Below are positions 56,548-64,000 of a stretch of DNA of 64,000 bases, in pieces (position 1 is the first letter of the stretch; each line of letters opens with the position of its first letter). Where the stretch lies: contig NZ_CP133784.1 in the NCBI RefSeq assembly GCF_034353875.1, positions 5,112,501 to 5,176,500 of the forward strand, in the 5' to 3' direction. The translations under genes were made by a program, and so were the position numbers. The notes under the pieces were generated by a model. It did no database searches, had not been told where the DNA came from, and saw only the letters and a list, made by a program, of their open reading frames with translations. The DNA comes from Pseudomonas sp. MH9.2. Lineage in GTDB: Bacteria > Pseudomonadota > Gammaproteobacteria > Pseudomonadales > Pseudomonadaceae.

Positions 56548-57029
56548 TGAGTACCGGTAGAATCCAGTTCGCTGAGCAAGCAGGCACTTTTGTCCTCAAG
56601 TTTGTTGGCGAAGTGCGCCTTACGCTCTGTTCGGCTTTGGATGCAACTATTGAACGTATCTTCACTGCGCGGAATTTTTCGGCAATCGTCATCGATTTGA
56701 CCGAAACCCGTAGCATTGACAGCACGACGCTCGGCTTGCTGGCCAAGTTGTCCATCTTGTCGCGCCAAAAAGTGGGGTTATTGCCGACGGTCGTCACCAC
56801 CCACGAAGACATCACTCGACTGTTGCAGTCGATGGGCTTTGATCAAGTGTTCAACATAGTAGATCGGCCGATCCCATGTCCTGAGTGCCTGACCGACTTA
56901 CCGTCGCAGGATCAGTCCGAAGAAGTAGTGAAGGCCAAAGTGCTGGAAGCGCACAAGATACTGATGGGCTTGAACGACTCTAATCGCGAAGCGTTTCACG
57001 ACTTGGTCAATGCGCTAGAGCGGCACTGA
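56547..57029 (+). CDS. rssC: STAS-domain anti-sigma factor antagonist (RssC-like)
   Basis: A 160-residue protein with an N-terminal STAS domain (residues 1-105). The phosphorylation loop TRSIDSTTLGLLAKL offers Ser59/Thr60. The C-terminal 50 residues add PCPECLTDL, a possible zinc-ligand pair, and a helical tail. It is coupled to the RssB-like phosphatase by a one-base overlap, giving the classical phosphatase/antagonist pair of partner-switching systems. No anti-sigma kinase gene is adjacent, so the kinase must lie elsewhere. The terminator at 57054-57087 ends the operon. Confidence 0.86.
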   Translation: MSTGRIQFAEQAGTFVLKFVGEVRLTLCSALDATIERIFTARNFSAIVIDLTETRSIDSTTLGLLAKLSILSRQKVGLLPTVVTTHEDITRLLQSMGFDQVFNIVDRPIPCPECLTDLPSQDQSEEVVKAKVLEAHKILMGLNDSNREAFHDLVNALERH

Positions 57030-57053
57030 TAGCGGCACTGTTGCGCGGGAATT

Positions 57054-57087
57054 AAAAAGGGCGGACCTGTGAAGGTGCCGCCCTTTG
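57054..57087. terminator. Terminator shared by rssC and tal
   Basis: AAAGGGCGG and CCGCCCTTT form a 9-bp stem with a 13-base loop. On the minus strand it is followed by TTTTTAATT, so it is strongest for the leftward tal gene. Confidence 0.85.
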
Positions 57088-57093
57088 ATGTAT

Positions 57094-58020
57094 TCAGGCC
57101 TTGGCGGCGAGTAATGCTTCGAGTTTTTCCTGATCCCGTGCGAACTGACGAATGCCTTCTGCCAGTTTTTCGGTGGCCATCGCATCTTCGTTCGAGGCCC
57201 AGCGGAACTGGTTCTCGCTCAAGCTCTGACGTTTCTCACCGGCATTGCCCGGTGCCAGTTTTCGCTCCAGCTTACCGTTGTCATTCGACAGCTGCTCCAG
57301 CAAGTCCGGGCTGATGGTCAGACGATCACACCCGGCCAGTAGCTCGATCTGGCTGAGGTTGCGGAAGCTCGCGCCCATGACCACGGTCTTGTAGTCATTG
57401 GACTTGTAGTAGTTGTAGATCCGGGTGACCGATTGCACGCCTGGGTCTTCAGCGCCAAAAAAATCACGACCAGCCGATTTTTTGTACCAGTCGTAAATCC
57501 GCCCTACGAACGGCGAAATCAAGAACACGCCAGCCTCGGCGCAGGCAATTGCTTGAGCAAACGAGAACAGCAGCGTGAGGTTGGTCTGAATGCCATCGCG
57601 TTCGAGCTTCTCGGCGGCACGAATGCCTTCCCAGGTCGACGCCAGTTTGATCAGTATCCGGTCGCGGCCAATGCCGGCATCATCGTAAAGGCCAACCAGA
57701 CGCTCGGCGCGATTGATCATGGCATCAGTGTCGAATGACAACCGGGAGTCCACTTCAGTGGAAACGCGGCCAGGTACCACGTTGAGAATTTTTTGCCCGA
57801 TCGCGACGGCAAACCGGTCGCAAGCGAGTCCAATATCGTTTTTGCTACCGCTAAACGCATCGGCGAGCAGTTCGGCGTTGTTCGAACTGGACGCGGCCTT
57901 GAGCAGCAGGGAAGGGTTGGTCGTCGCATCCACCGGCTTGAGGCGGGCGATGGCATCAAAATCGCCAGTATCAGCGACCACAGTAGTCATTTGCTTGAGT
58001 TGATCCAGCTTGGAAGTCAT
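57094..58020 (-). CDS. tal: Transaldolase
   Basis: A 308-residue class I transaldolase of the pentose phosphate pathway, transferring dihydroxyacetone units between sedoheptulose-7-phosphate and glyceraldehyde-3-phosphate. It reads [33 protein letters not shown], the Schiff-base Lys125 in [12 protein letters not shown], and [19 protein letters not shown]. The frame is open 18 codons further upstream, but the family start MTSKLDQ gives the ATG at 58020. It faces rssC, with a shared terminator, and follows dusA on the same strand at 152 bp. Confidence 0.96.
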   Translation of the reverse strand: MTSKLDQLKQMTTVVADTGDFDAIARLKPVDATTNPSLLLKAASSSNNAELLADAFSGSKNDIGLACDRFAVAIGQKILNVVPGRVSTEVDSRLSFDTDAMINRAERLVGLYDDAGIGRDRILIKLASTWEGIRAAEKLERDGIQTNLTLLFSFAQAIACAEAGVFLISPFVGRIYDWYKKSAGRDFFGAEDPGVQSVTRIYNYYKSNDYKTVVMGASFRNLSQIELLAGCDRLTISPDLLEQLSNDNGKLERKLAPGNAGEKRQSLSENQFRWASNEDAMATEKLAEGIRQFARDQEKLEALLAAKA

Positions 58021-58172
58021 GAGCGTGCTCTGTCCTGTGCGGTTAGAAGACATTACCCGAGCGCTGCCAGCCACTCAAGGGCGCATCCTTATCGGCACTC
58101 CAAGAGGCGGATAAGCGATCCAGAATCCTTTGAACCCGATCCGTACCGGTTGTTCCCCAAGCGACGCGGTAA

Positions 58173-59174
58173 CTACCGACCTTCGAGTAGCTGCGCCGCC
58201 TGATCCAGCAACGCCAGCGGGTCTTTCGCCTTATGGATATCGACCGACAGCAATTGCCGAAACCGCCGAGCTCCCGGAAAACCCGTACCCAGCCCCAGCA
58301 CATGCCGAGTGATGTGATGCATCGAACCGCCGTTGGCAATATGAGCCGCTATATAAGGCCGTAACGTCGCCAGCGACTCCGCCCGGGAAATCACCGGCGC
58401 GGTACTGCCAAATAGCTGCTGATCGACCTCGGCCAACACATAAGGGTTGTGATAAGCCTCACGCCCCAACATCACGCCATCGAACACCTGCAAATGTTCA
58501 CGGCATTGCTCGAGCGTCTTGATCCCTCCGTTGAGAATGATTTCCAGGTCAGGAAAATCCGCCTTCAACTGCGCAGCTATGTCATAGCGCAGCGGCGGAA
58601 TATCGCGGTTCTCCTTAGGCGACAACCCCTCAAGAATCGCAATCCGCGCATGCACGGTAAAACTCGTGCACCCCGCCTCACTCACCTGTCCGACAAAGTC
58701 ACACAACTGCGCGTAACTGTCCCGACCATTGATCCCTATCCGATGCTTCACCGTCACCGGTATCGACACTGCATCCAGCATCGCCTTGACACAATCCGCC
58801 ACCAACCCCGGATGCGCCATCAACACCGCGCCAATCAAATTGTTCTGCACCCGATCACTCGGACAGCCCACATTCAGATTGACCTCGTCATAGCCTACGG
58901 CTTCAGCCATACGCGCGCAGGCCGCCAAGTCGGCAGGAACGCTCCCGCCCAGTTGAAGAGCCAGTGGGTGCTCTGCTTCATCGTGCTGCAGGAAACGAGC
59001 GTGATCCCCATTGAGAAGCGCGCCGGTCGTGACCATTTCCGTGTAGAGCAGCGCGTTTTTCGACAACAGCCGCAGGAAAAAGCGGCAATGGTGATCGGTC
59101 CAATCCATCATCGGCGCAACGCTGAAGCGGCGGGAGAAGGATTGGGGTGGTGCCGTGGCGAGATTTAGGGGCAT
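58173..59174 (-). CDS. dusA: tRNA-dihydrouridine(20/20a) synthase DusA
   Basis: A 333-residue FMN enzyme that reduces uridine 20/20a in the tRNA D-loop. It has the FMN-binding start FSVAPMMDWTDHHCRFF, catalytic Cys in VNLNVGCPSDRVQNNLIGAV, and VKHRIGINGRDSY, all characteristic of the DusA branch. A TIM barrel is followed by a helical C-terminal tRNA-binding region. Length matches E. coli DusA (345). Start is an ATG at 59174. Upstream lies a decayed stretch with an MscS fragment. Confidence 0.95.
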   Translation of the reverse strand: MPLNLATAPPQSFSRRFSVAPMMDWTDHHCRFFLRLLSKNALLYTEMVTTGALLNGDHARFLQHDEAEHPLALQLGGSVPADLAACARMAEAVGYDEVNLNVGCPSDRVQNNLIGAVLMAHPGLVADCVKAMLDAVSIPVTVKHRIGINGRDSYAQLCDFVGQVSEAGCTSFTVHARIAILEGLSPKENRDIPPLRYDIAAQLKADFPDLEIILNGGIKTLEQCREHLQVFDGVMLGREAYHNPYVLAEVDQQLFGSTAPVISRAESLATLRPYIAAHIANGGSMHHITRHVLGLGTGFPGARRFRQLLSVDIHKAKDPLALLDQAAQLLEGR

Positions 59175-59324
59175 TGGGTATCTAGGTGGGTGAGGCGGGA
59201 GATGAAAGTTTATCAGGAATGGCGTCGGAAGGTGGGTAGGCAGATCCGTGCAGCCGGGTAGCTATCTATACAAACGGGCCCACTGCATTTAAACAATCAA
59301 TCCAACCCGAAAATTTCGTAGGCA

Positions 59325-59525
59325 TCAAGGTTTAGGGCTGGCCAACGGAATACCGGCAGCGCTCAGTCTCTTGAGTATTTCAAAGAGGAGGTCACTCTTG
59401 GTCGCGCTAACAATTCTAGGGCTACTGACATAACCGGTGATGGTTAGCGTGATGCCATCAGGTGTCAGTTTGCTGAATCTTACCCTGGCGCTACACATAA
59501 CTCGGTTATTTCCTTGCTCAGTCAA
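59325..59525 (-). pseudogene. MscS-type channel C-terminal fragment
   Basis: About 60 codons survive from the end of a mechanosensitive channel gene. VRFSKLTPDGITLTITGYVS and SDLLFEILKRLSAAGIPLAS are the usual last strand-helix of MscS-family cytoplasmic domains. Nothing upstream, as far as the gene at 59640, encodes the membrane helices or the beta domain; several stops interrupt. It lies in a 465-bp gap otherwise empty. The assignment is by pattern and is moderately sure. Confidence 0.55.
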
Positions 59526-59639
59526 ACGTACTGTTTATAGCGCTGTCGGTCATGGGCCATTGATTCAGATCAGCTTAAAAGCGAATTTGAAAAACTATAG
59601 GCGCCTCTATCTCACACCCGTGCTCGCCCTGGAATTTGG

Positions 59640-60401
59640 CTACTGACCGAGTCTGCCTAGTGTGTCGCGTATGGGCTCAAGTGATACACCGATCAAACCA
59701 TCGAGCGGCCTGTTCAGTTCCTCGACCAGAAGAATCGCCGCGGAGGTTGATAGTGCGCACATCATTAGCACGGCCAAAATGGTGCCGTTACGGGGCGCGA
59801 ACAAGCCAAAGGTGCCGAAGATAATGCACAGCCACGACACCAGAGTCGCAAGCATCGTAAGCGGGATCGAGCCATTTGCCTGAAGGAGTGCCAGCCAGCG
59901 GGTAGCAAACACTTCATCCATAACCAGCAAGGCACGTGCCTTGAGCGCGCTCTGAGCATCATTGCCAGGGGAAAGGGCTTCCACCTTGCGCTGCAGCTCT
60001 TCAGACCGGTTTATTGCCTCGGGGCTGTCGAGCTTTGCGATCTGTGTCGCATCGCGTGATGCAAGCACTTGCATGACGCCTGCGTAGTTATGCTTGAGCA
60101 GGCTGCGGATTTCTTGGGTGTCCGGCCCATATCGGGACAACACTCGGTCGAATTGAACGACCTTGGCCGCCGTTCCCACGAGCTCGGCGCTGGTCGTATC
60201 GAAAGTGCCTTTGGCTGACGAGACAAGAAGACCAAGCACCAGGGCGGCCATTGTCGCGATCAGGCCTGTGGCGAGTTTCACTACGCTGATGGATTCATCG
60301 CTCAGGTGTTGAGAGGGCAGCCGTCCGCGTAGATACGAACCCAGCAGCGCGCTACCGAACAGACAGATGAAAACGACTGCCGCGATCACCAGATGATTCA
60401 A
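59640..60401 (-). CDS. DUF4239 (bestrophin-like) membrane protein
   Basis: A 253-residue inner-membrane protein with four hydrophobic helices: residues about 5-23, 42-60, 180-200 and 205-222. Between helices 2 and 3 lies a helical soluble segment with FDRVLSRYGPDTQEIRSLL. This is the DUF4239 plan, sometimes called bestrophin-like; ion conduction is unproven. The longest frame begins with a TTG at 60407, but GGAGG lies directly against that codon; the TTG at 60401 has the proper 6-base spacing and I choose it. A small upstream frame ends at the same GGAGG. Confidence 0.75.
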   Translation of the reverse strand: MNHLVIAAVVFICLFGSALLGSYLRGRLPSQHLSDESISVVKLATGLIATMAALVLGLLVSSAKGTFDTTSAELVGTAAKVVQFDRVLSRYGPDTQEIRSLLKHNYAGVMQVLASRDATQIAKLDSPEAINRSEELQRKVEALSPGNDAQSALKARALLVMDEVFATRWLALLQANGSIPLTMLATLVSWLCIIFGTFGLFAPRNGTILAVLMMCALSTSAAILLVEELNRPLDGLIGVSLEPIRDTLGRLGQ

Positions 60402-60403
60402 GT

Positions 60404-60697
60404 TCAACCTCCGTTGTCGTTGTCTTCAGGCTGTTTGGTAGATTCATGATAGTAGACGGCCTGGCTGTTAAGGCGTCGGATAGCGTTTGAATATTCAGCC
60501 ACCGACAGCCCCGACAGCCACAGCTCAGCGATACCGCCAGCGCTAGAACGGGGTGCTATTCTCGGTTTTTCGGGGTGAAGGTCGAATTTCTTCTGCTGCT
60601 CGGGTGTCTGTCTTGTCAGTGTTGGATTTTCGCGGCGCGCGAGCCTTATCGAAGCCTCTTTTTTGGAGAATCGCTCAATGAAAGCTATCAAGATCAC
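60404..60697 (-). CDS. Possible small protein coupled to the DUF4239 gene
   Basis: An open frame of 97 codons that ends inside the ribosome-binding region of the DUF4239 gene (AACGGAGGTTGA). A shorter form could begin nearer the middle. The C-terminal half (SGLSVAEYSNAIRRL) looks like an amphipathic helix, but no family is recognised, and the 5' end overlaps the start of the divergent oxidoreductase gene. It may be a true small gene translated together with its neighbour, or an accident. Confidence 0.3.
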   Translation of the reverse strand: MILIAFIERFSKKEASIRLARRENPTLTRQTPEQQKKFDLHPEKPRIAPRSSAGGIAELWLSGLSVAEYSNAIRRLNSQAVYYHESTKQPEDNDNGG

Positions 60698-61685
60698 GCT
60701 GCCTGCGTCACTGAAAAACCTTCAACTGGTCGAGCTGCCCGATCCTGGAAAACCCGCTGCCGGGCAGATTCGTGTGCGCATTCATGCGTGCTCATTGAAT
60801 TTTCACGATTACGCGGTAGTGACCGGCATGATGCCAACCGCCGATGGGCGTATCCCTATGGCCGATGGCGCGGGCGTGGTGGAAGCAGTGGGTGAGGGTG
60901 TCAGTGAGTTCAAGGTCGGCGACCATGTCGTCTCGTGTTTTTTTCCGCACTGGGAAACCGGCGGTGCCGTGATCGCTGACTTCAGCACGACACCCGGCGA
61001 TGGCGTGGATGGTTATGCCCGCGAGGTAGTGGTCAAGCCAAGTCACTGGTTCACGCTGGCGCCTGCGGGTTACAGCCATGTGCAAGCCGCCACATTGACC
61101 ACGGCAGGGCTTACCGCCTGGCGGGCACTTGTCGTCGATGGCGGGCTCAAAGCGGGTGACAGTGTGTTGGTGCTGGGGACCGGAGGCGTGTCGATTTTCG
61201 CCTTGCAAATAGCTAAGGCGATGGGCGCGACAGTGATTGCCACCTCGTCATCGGACGCCAAGCTGGCCAAGGTTCGAGAGCTGGGTGCAGACCACACGAT
61301 CAACTACCGCCAACAGCCCGAGTGGGGCAACGAAGTGCTCAAACTGACCGGCGGCCGAGGAGTTGACCACGTCATCGAAGTCGGCGGTCCGGGCACGCTG
61401 CCTCAATCAATAATCGCGTGCCGTATCGGTGGGCATATCGCCCTGATCGGCGTCCTTACAGGATGGGAAGGTCCGGTGCCGACGGCGGCATTGATGGCCA
61501 AACAACAACGTCTGCAGGGGTTGATCGTGGGTAGCCGGCAGAACCAGCGGGACATGGTGCGCGGGCTTGAAGCGACGGGCATCAAACCGGTGATCGACAG
61601 TACCTTCGTGCTGACTGATATCGGTAGGGCCTTTGCCCATGAAGCGTCGGGTGCTCACCTGGGGAAAATCTGTCTCGCGTTCTAA
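60678..61685 (+). CDS. Zinc-type MDR alcohol dehydrogenase / quinone reductase
   Basis: A 335-residue medium-chain dehydrogenase/reductase. The N-terminal GroES-like domain contains HACSLNFHDYAVVTG and ADGAGVVEAVGEGVSEFKVG; the Rossmann domain has VLVLGTGGVSIFALQIAKAM. The Cys and His set needed for catalytic zinc is incomplete (Ser-Leu-Asn-Phe-His in place of the usual Cys-x-Thr), so it may act as a zinc-free NADPH reductase of enones or quinones. The ATG at 60678 has TGGAGA nine bases upstream. It precedes an old yellow enzyme gene, and the two probably belong to one stress response. Confidence 0.88.
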   Translation: MKAIKITLPASLKNLQLVELPDPGKPAAGQIRVRIHACSLNFHDYAVVTGMMPTADGRIPMADGAGVVEAVGEGVSEFKVGDHVVSCFFPHWETGGAVIADFSTTPGDGVDGYAREVVVKPSHWFTLAPAGYSHVQAATLTTAGLTAWRALVVDGGLKAGDSVLVLGTGGVSIFALQIAKAMGATVIATSSSDAKLAKVRELGADHTINYRQQPEWGNEVLKLTGGRGVDHVIEVGGPGTLPQSIIACRIGGHIALIGVLTGWEGPVPTAALMAKQQRLQGLIVGSRQNQRDMVRGLEATGIKPVIDSTFVLTDIGRAFAHEASGAHLGKICLAF

Positions 61686-61748
61686 GTACCGCTGATCTGA
61701 CGCGAAAATTCGGGAGAGCCACCCTGGCAGGTGGTCTTTTCGGATATA

Positions 61749-61770
61749 CATATTGAGATATATCAATATG
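61749..61770. promoter_or_regulatory. AT-rich palindrome before the old yellow enzyme gene
   Basis: CATATTGA and TCAATATG are perfect inverted arms around GATATA. It lies 57-78 bp before the likely TTG start of the enzyme. Its size and base content suit an ArsR-type operator, and an ArsR gene with a related palindrome follows the enzyme. Confidence 0.6.
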
Positions 61771-61826
61771 CAGATTATAGTTGCCGCTGTCATTAATCAG
61801 TACCCGTGATCCACAAGGATTCTACG

Positions 61827-62951
61827 TTGAAACACTCGACTCTATTCAGCAGCACCGAACTCGGCCCCTATACCCTGAAAAACCGGGTGGTCCTGCCACC
61901 ATTGACCCGCTCTCGTAGCTCGCAGCCAGGCAATGTACCGAATGACCTCATGGCGACCTACTATTCCCAGCGCAGTGGTGCGGGCTTCATGGTCACTGAA
62001 GGTACCCAGATTGAACCAAGAGGGCAGGGTTACGCCTGGACACCGGGTATCCACACTGCAGAGCAAATCGAGGGCTGGCGCAAGGTGACAACCAAAGTGC
62101 ACGCCGATGGCGGAGTCATCTTCGCCCAACTCTGGCATGTCGGCAGGGTCTCGCATGTTTCGCTACAACCTGATGGTGGCGCGCCGGTAGCGCCCTCGGC
62201 AATTGCCGCACAAGGGGTCAGCGTATTCATCGAAACAGGACCGGGCACGGGTGAGTTAAGCGCGCCGTCCCAGCCACGAGCGCTGACACGCGAAGAGATC
62301 GCAGAGCTGGTTTCGTTCTATGCGCAAGCTGCACAGAACGCGATGGATGCGGGCTTTGATGGCGTTGAGATCCACAGCGCCAATGGCTATCTGATCAACC
62401 AGTTCATCTCTCGGCACAGCAACCAGCGTGAGGATGAATACGGCGGCAGCCTGGACAACCGCTTGCGCTTTCTCAGGGAAGTGACCCAGGCTGTAGCTGA
62501 TCGCGTGGGCAAAGATCGTGTGGGGGTGCGTTTCTCGCCCCTGTTTCAAAGCACCGACGAAGCGCGCGTCTACCTCGGGCTGGTTGAAGACGACCCTCAT
62601 GCAACCTACGTCGCAGCGATCAAGGTACTGGAGGACATCGGTATCGCCTACTTGTCGCTGGCCGAGGCTGACTGGGACGACGCACCGCAGCTGCCGGAGA
62701 GTTTTCGTCACGCTGCTCGCGCTGCGTTCAGTGGGCGCATCATCTACGCAGGCAAATACACGGCAGTGCGCGGTGAGAAAGCCATTGGCGAGGGCTGGAG
62801 TGATCTGATCGCATTCGGACGCCCCTTCATCGCCAACCCGGATTTGCCGCAACGCATCGCCAACGGCTGGCCACTGAATCTGGCTGATCCCGCCAGTCTT
62901 TATGGCGGCACTGCGATGGGGTATACCGACTATCCTTGCCACGGCGTTTAG
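61827..62951 (+). CDS. Old yellow enzyme, NemA-type alkene reductase
   Basis: A 374-residue FMN oxidoreductase. FMN contacts appear in VLPPLTRSRS, WHVGRVSH and IIYAGKYTA; EIHSANGYLINQFIS then HSNQREDEYGGSLDNR carry the family's ligand-binding and proton-donor residues. Such enzymes reduce activated alkenes, N-ethylmaleimide and nitro compounds with NADPH. A GTG at 61806 opens the frame, but AAGGA seven bases before the TTG at 61827 fits better. The upstream palindrome and the downstream ArsR gene suggest induction by electrophiles. Confidence 0.92.
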   Translation: MKHSTLFSSTELGPYTLKNRVVLPPLTRSRSSQPGNVPNDLMATYYSQRSGAGFMVTEGTQIEPRGQGYAWTPGIHTAEQIEGWRKVTTKVHADGGVIFAQLWHVGRVSHVSLQPDGGAPVAPSAIAAQGVSVFIETGPGTGELSAPSQPRALTREEIAELVSFYAQAAQNAMDAGFDGVEIHSANGYLINQFISRHSNQREDEYGGSLDNRLRFLREVTQAVADRVGKDRVGVRFSPLFQSTDEARVYLGLVEDDPHATYVAAIKVLEDIGIAYLSLAEADWDDAPQLPESFRHAARAAFSGRIIYAGKYTAVRGEKAIGEGWSDLIAFGRPFIANPDLPQRIANGWPLNLADPASLYGGTAMGYTDYPCHGV

Positions 62952-62995
62952 GCATCGGATGCGCCACGAGGGGCGGCGCGCTGTATTTTCGGCGT

Positions 62996-63011
62996 AGATA
63001 TCGTAATATCT
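62996..63011. promoter_or_regulatory. Palindrome before the ArsR gene
   Basis: AGATAT and ATATCT are perfect inverted arms around CGTA, 24-39 bp before the ArsR start. It shares the AGATAT/ATATC theme with the 61749-61770 palindrome, suggesting the same regulator binds both. Confidence 0.55.
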
Positions 63012-63034
63012 CGAAAAGCAGATGCGAATGACCT

Positions 63035-63340
63035 ATGAGTATTGATATCAGCGAAGCCCTGAAGGCCTTGGACAATCCCACTCGGTTGTCCATTCTTGCG
63101 TGGCTCAAAGAGCCCCGTAAAAATTTCCCCGAGCAAGAGGTCAATGCCGATGAGGTTGGCGTTTGCGTGAGCATTATTCAGGCGCGGGCCAACTTGTCGC
63201 AATCAACGGTTTCGCTTTACCTCGCCGCGTTGCAAAGGGCTCAACTGGTAACGTCGCAGCGCATTGGCCCGTGGACTTATTACAAGCGCCACGAGCAGAA
63301 CATCGAACAATTCCAGCAAGCACTTAAAGCGCTTATTTGA
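63035..63340 (+). CDS. ArsR-family winged-helix regulator
   Basis: A 101-residue ArsR/SmtB-type repressor. It begins SEALKALDNPTRLSILAWLK, has recognition helix SQSTVSLYLAALQRAQLV and wing RIGPWTYYKRHE. The metal-site ELCVCDL of classic ArsR/SmtB proteins is absent, and only one cysteine (Cys44, in VGVCVSII) is present, so it is more likely a thiol or organic-ligand sensor than a metal sensor. It follows the old yellow enzyme by 83 bp, with its own palindrome, and probably represses itself and the oxidoreductases upstream. Confidence 0.85.
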   Translation: MSIDISEALKALDNPTRLSILAWLKEPRKNFPEQEVNADEVGVCVSIIQARANLSQSTVSLYLAALQRAQLVTSQRIGPWTYYKRHEQNIEQFQQALKALI

Positions 63341-63496
63341 GTGTGCTCTTGGGCCGTTGATATTACCTGTAATTGGCCCTGGAGCGTTCAGCGAACACTG
63401 TGGAGCTCCGCGCATCGCTTCAATGGATTCGACCTTGATTCGCCGCGATGGTGGCAACATGCTATTGCGCACTTCCTTCATTGAGGCCTGGTCGAT

Positions 63497-64000
63497 ATGA
63501 ACACCGCCAAACTCCCTCCTGAAACCGATAGTGCTGTTTATAAAACCCTGCTTGAGTCGACCAAGGCAATCCCTTGGCGGATTGACTGGAAAACAATGAC
63601 GTTCAGCTACATAGGACCGCAGATCGAAGGGCTGCTCGGGTGGACGCCGGACAGCTGGATCGGGGTTGATGACTGGGTTGCGCGCATGCACCCGGATGAT
63701 CGTGACTATGTGGTTAACTTCTGCGTATCGCAGTCCAGGGCCGGCGTTGATCATGAGGCGGATTATCGAGCATTGACCAAGGATGGCGGCTACGTCTGGA
63801 TACGCGATGTGGTGCACGTTGTGCGCAAGGGTAGTGAAGTTGAAGCCTTGGTCGGCTTCATGTTTGACATTAGCGAACGCAAGAGGACCGAAGATCATCT
63901 GATTCGTCTGCAAAAACAACTTGAAGAATTTTCCTTCCAGGATGGGCTGACCGGGATAGCCAACCGACGCATGTTCGACAGGGTGCTCGAACGCGAGTGG
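63497..64000 (+). CDS. PAS-GGDEF protein (3' end beyond window)
   Basis: The first 168 residues are visible, with no signal peptide or membrane helix. Residues about 15-130 form a PAS domain with PAC box (WVARMHPDDRDYVVNFC, YVWIRDVVHVV, GFMFDISERKRTE). A linker follows, then the start of a GGDEF diguanylate cyclase, seen as DGLTGIANRRMFDRVLEREW at the window edge. The GGDEF active site itself is outside the window, so activity cannot be judged. The ATG at 63497 fits the domain start. If active it would make c-di-GMP, whose effectors include the PilZ protein and FleQ. Confidence 0.85.
   Translation, partial: MNTAKLPPETDSAVYKTLLESTKAIPWRIDWKTMTFSYIGPQIEGLLGWTPDSWIGVDDWVARMHPDDRDYVVNFCVSQSRAGVDHEADYRALTKDGGYVWIRDVVHVVRKGSEVEALVGFMFDISERKRTEDHLIRLQKQLEEFSFQDGLTGIANRRMFDRVLEREW

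Noticed and set aside
63264..63500. 78-codon frame between the ArsR and PAS-GGDEF genes
   Set aside because: It overlaps the 3' end of the ArsR gene in another frame and the start of the next gene; no family features.

Overview
The window is a stretch of Pseudomonas chromosome, most likely from the P. fluorescens group. The evidence is gene content and order: slt-uup, usp, fadB-fadA, topA, sulA-lexA, psrA, nagZ, a methylthioinosine phosphorylase, mfd, gap, apbE, sth, lolCDE, copRS, queF, mlaA, an rssB/rssC-type pair, tal and dusA. This follows the backbone I know from Pseudomonas genomes, with local insertions, losses and decay. I see no tRNA, rRNA, CRISPR array, insertion sequence or prophage.

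Layout. 1-2.6 kb: an MFS efflux gene (cut by the window edge) divergent from a LysR regulator, a gutted Fic gene and a VOC protein. 2.6-5.3 kb: the remains of a psl-type exopolysaccharide locus. The pslB/algA-like gene is intact, the pslA-like glycosyltransferase in front of it is a deleted and frameshifted pseudogene, and a good FleQ-type box survives upstream. 5.3-9.3 kb: signalling genes (a NarX-type kinase with its LuxR-type regulator, a histidine-less Hpt-like protein, and CheV behind a sigma-28-type promoter). 9.4-15.4 kb: MOSC protein, Slt, Uup, universal stress protein. 16-25.5 kb: beta-oxidation (fadBA), topA, the SOS pair lexA-sulA, and psrA, whose product is a fatty-acid sensor known to control fadBA in P. 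aeruginosa. 25.7-36 kb: nagZ, purine salvage, an SNF2/SWIM helicase, csiV, mfd and a long-form GAPDH.

36.2-42.8 kb is the most unusual part. A single 4.6-kb gene encodes a 1538-residue protein resembling the dermonecrotic-toxin-like (DUF6543) family of Pseudomonas. It lies where P. aeruginosa carries the Nqr respiratory operon. Only apbE remains next to sth, and neither nqr genes nor nqrM are present. 42.8-58 kb returns to backbone: Sth, GDPD, PilZ, LolCDE, the CopRS copper system with a Met/His-rich cupredoxin, QueF, a phosphonatase-like protein that has lost its catalytic aspartates, MlaA, a second PilZ protein, RssB/RssC and transaldolase. 58-64 kb: DusA, an MscS fragment, a bestrophin-like membrane protein, and a probable electrophile-stress group (MDR oxidoreductase, old yellow enzyme, ArsR regulator) with two AT-rich palindromes, then the start of a PAS-GGDEF gene.

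Start sites were chosen from ribosome-binding sites, overlaps and family N-termini. All family assignments come from reading motifs by eye. No database search was run.
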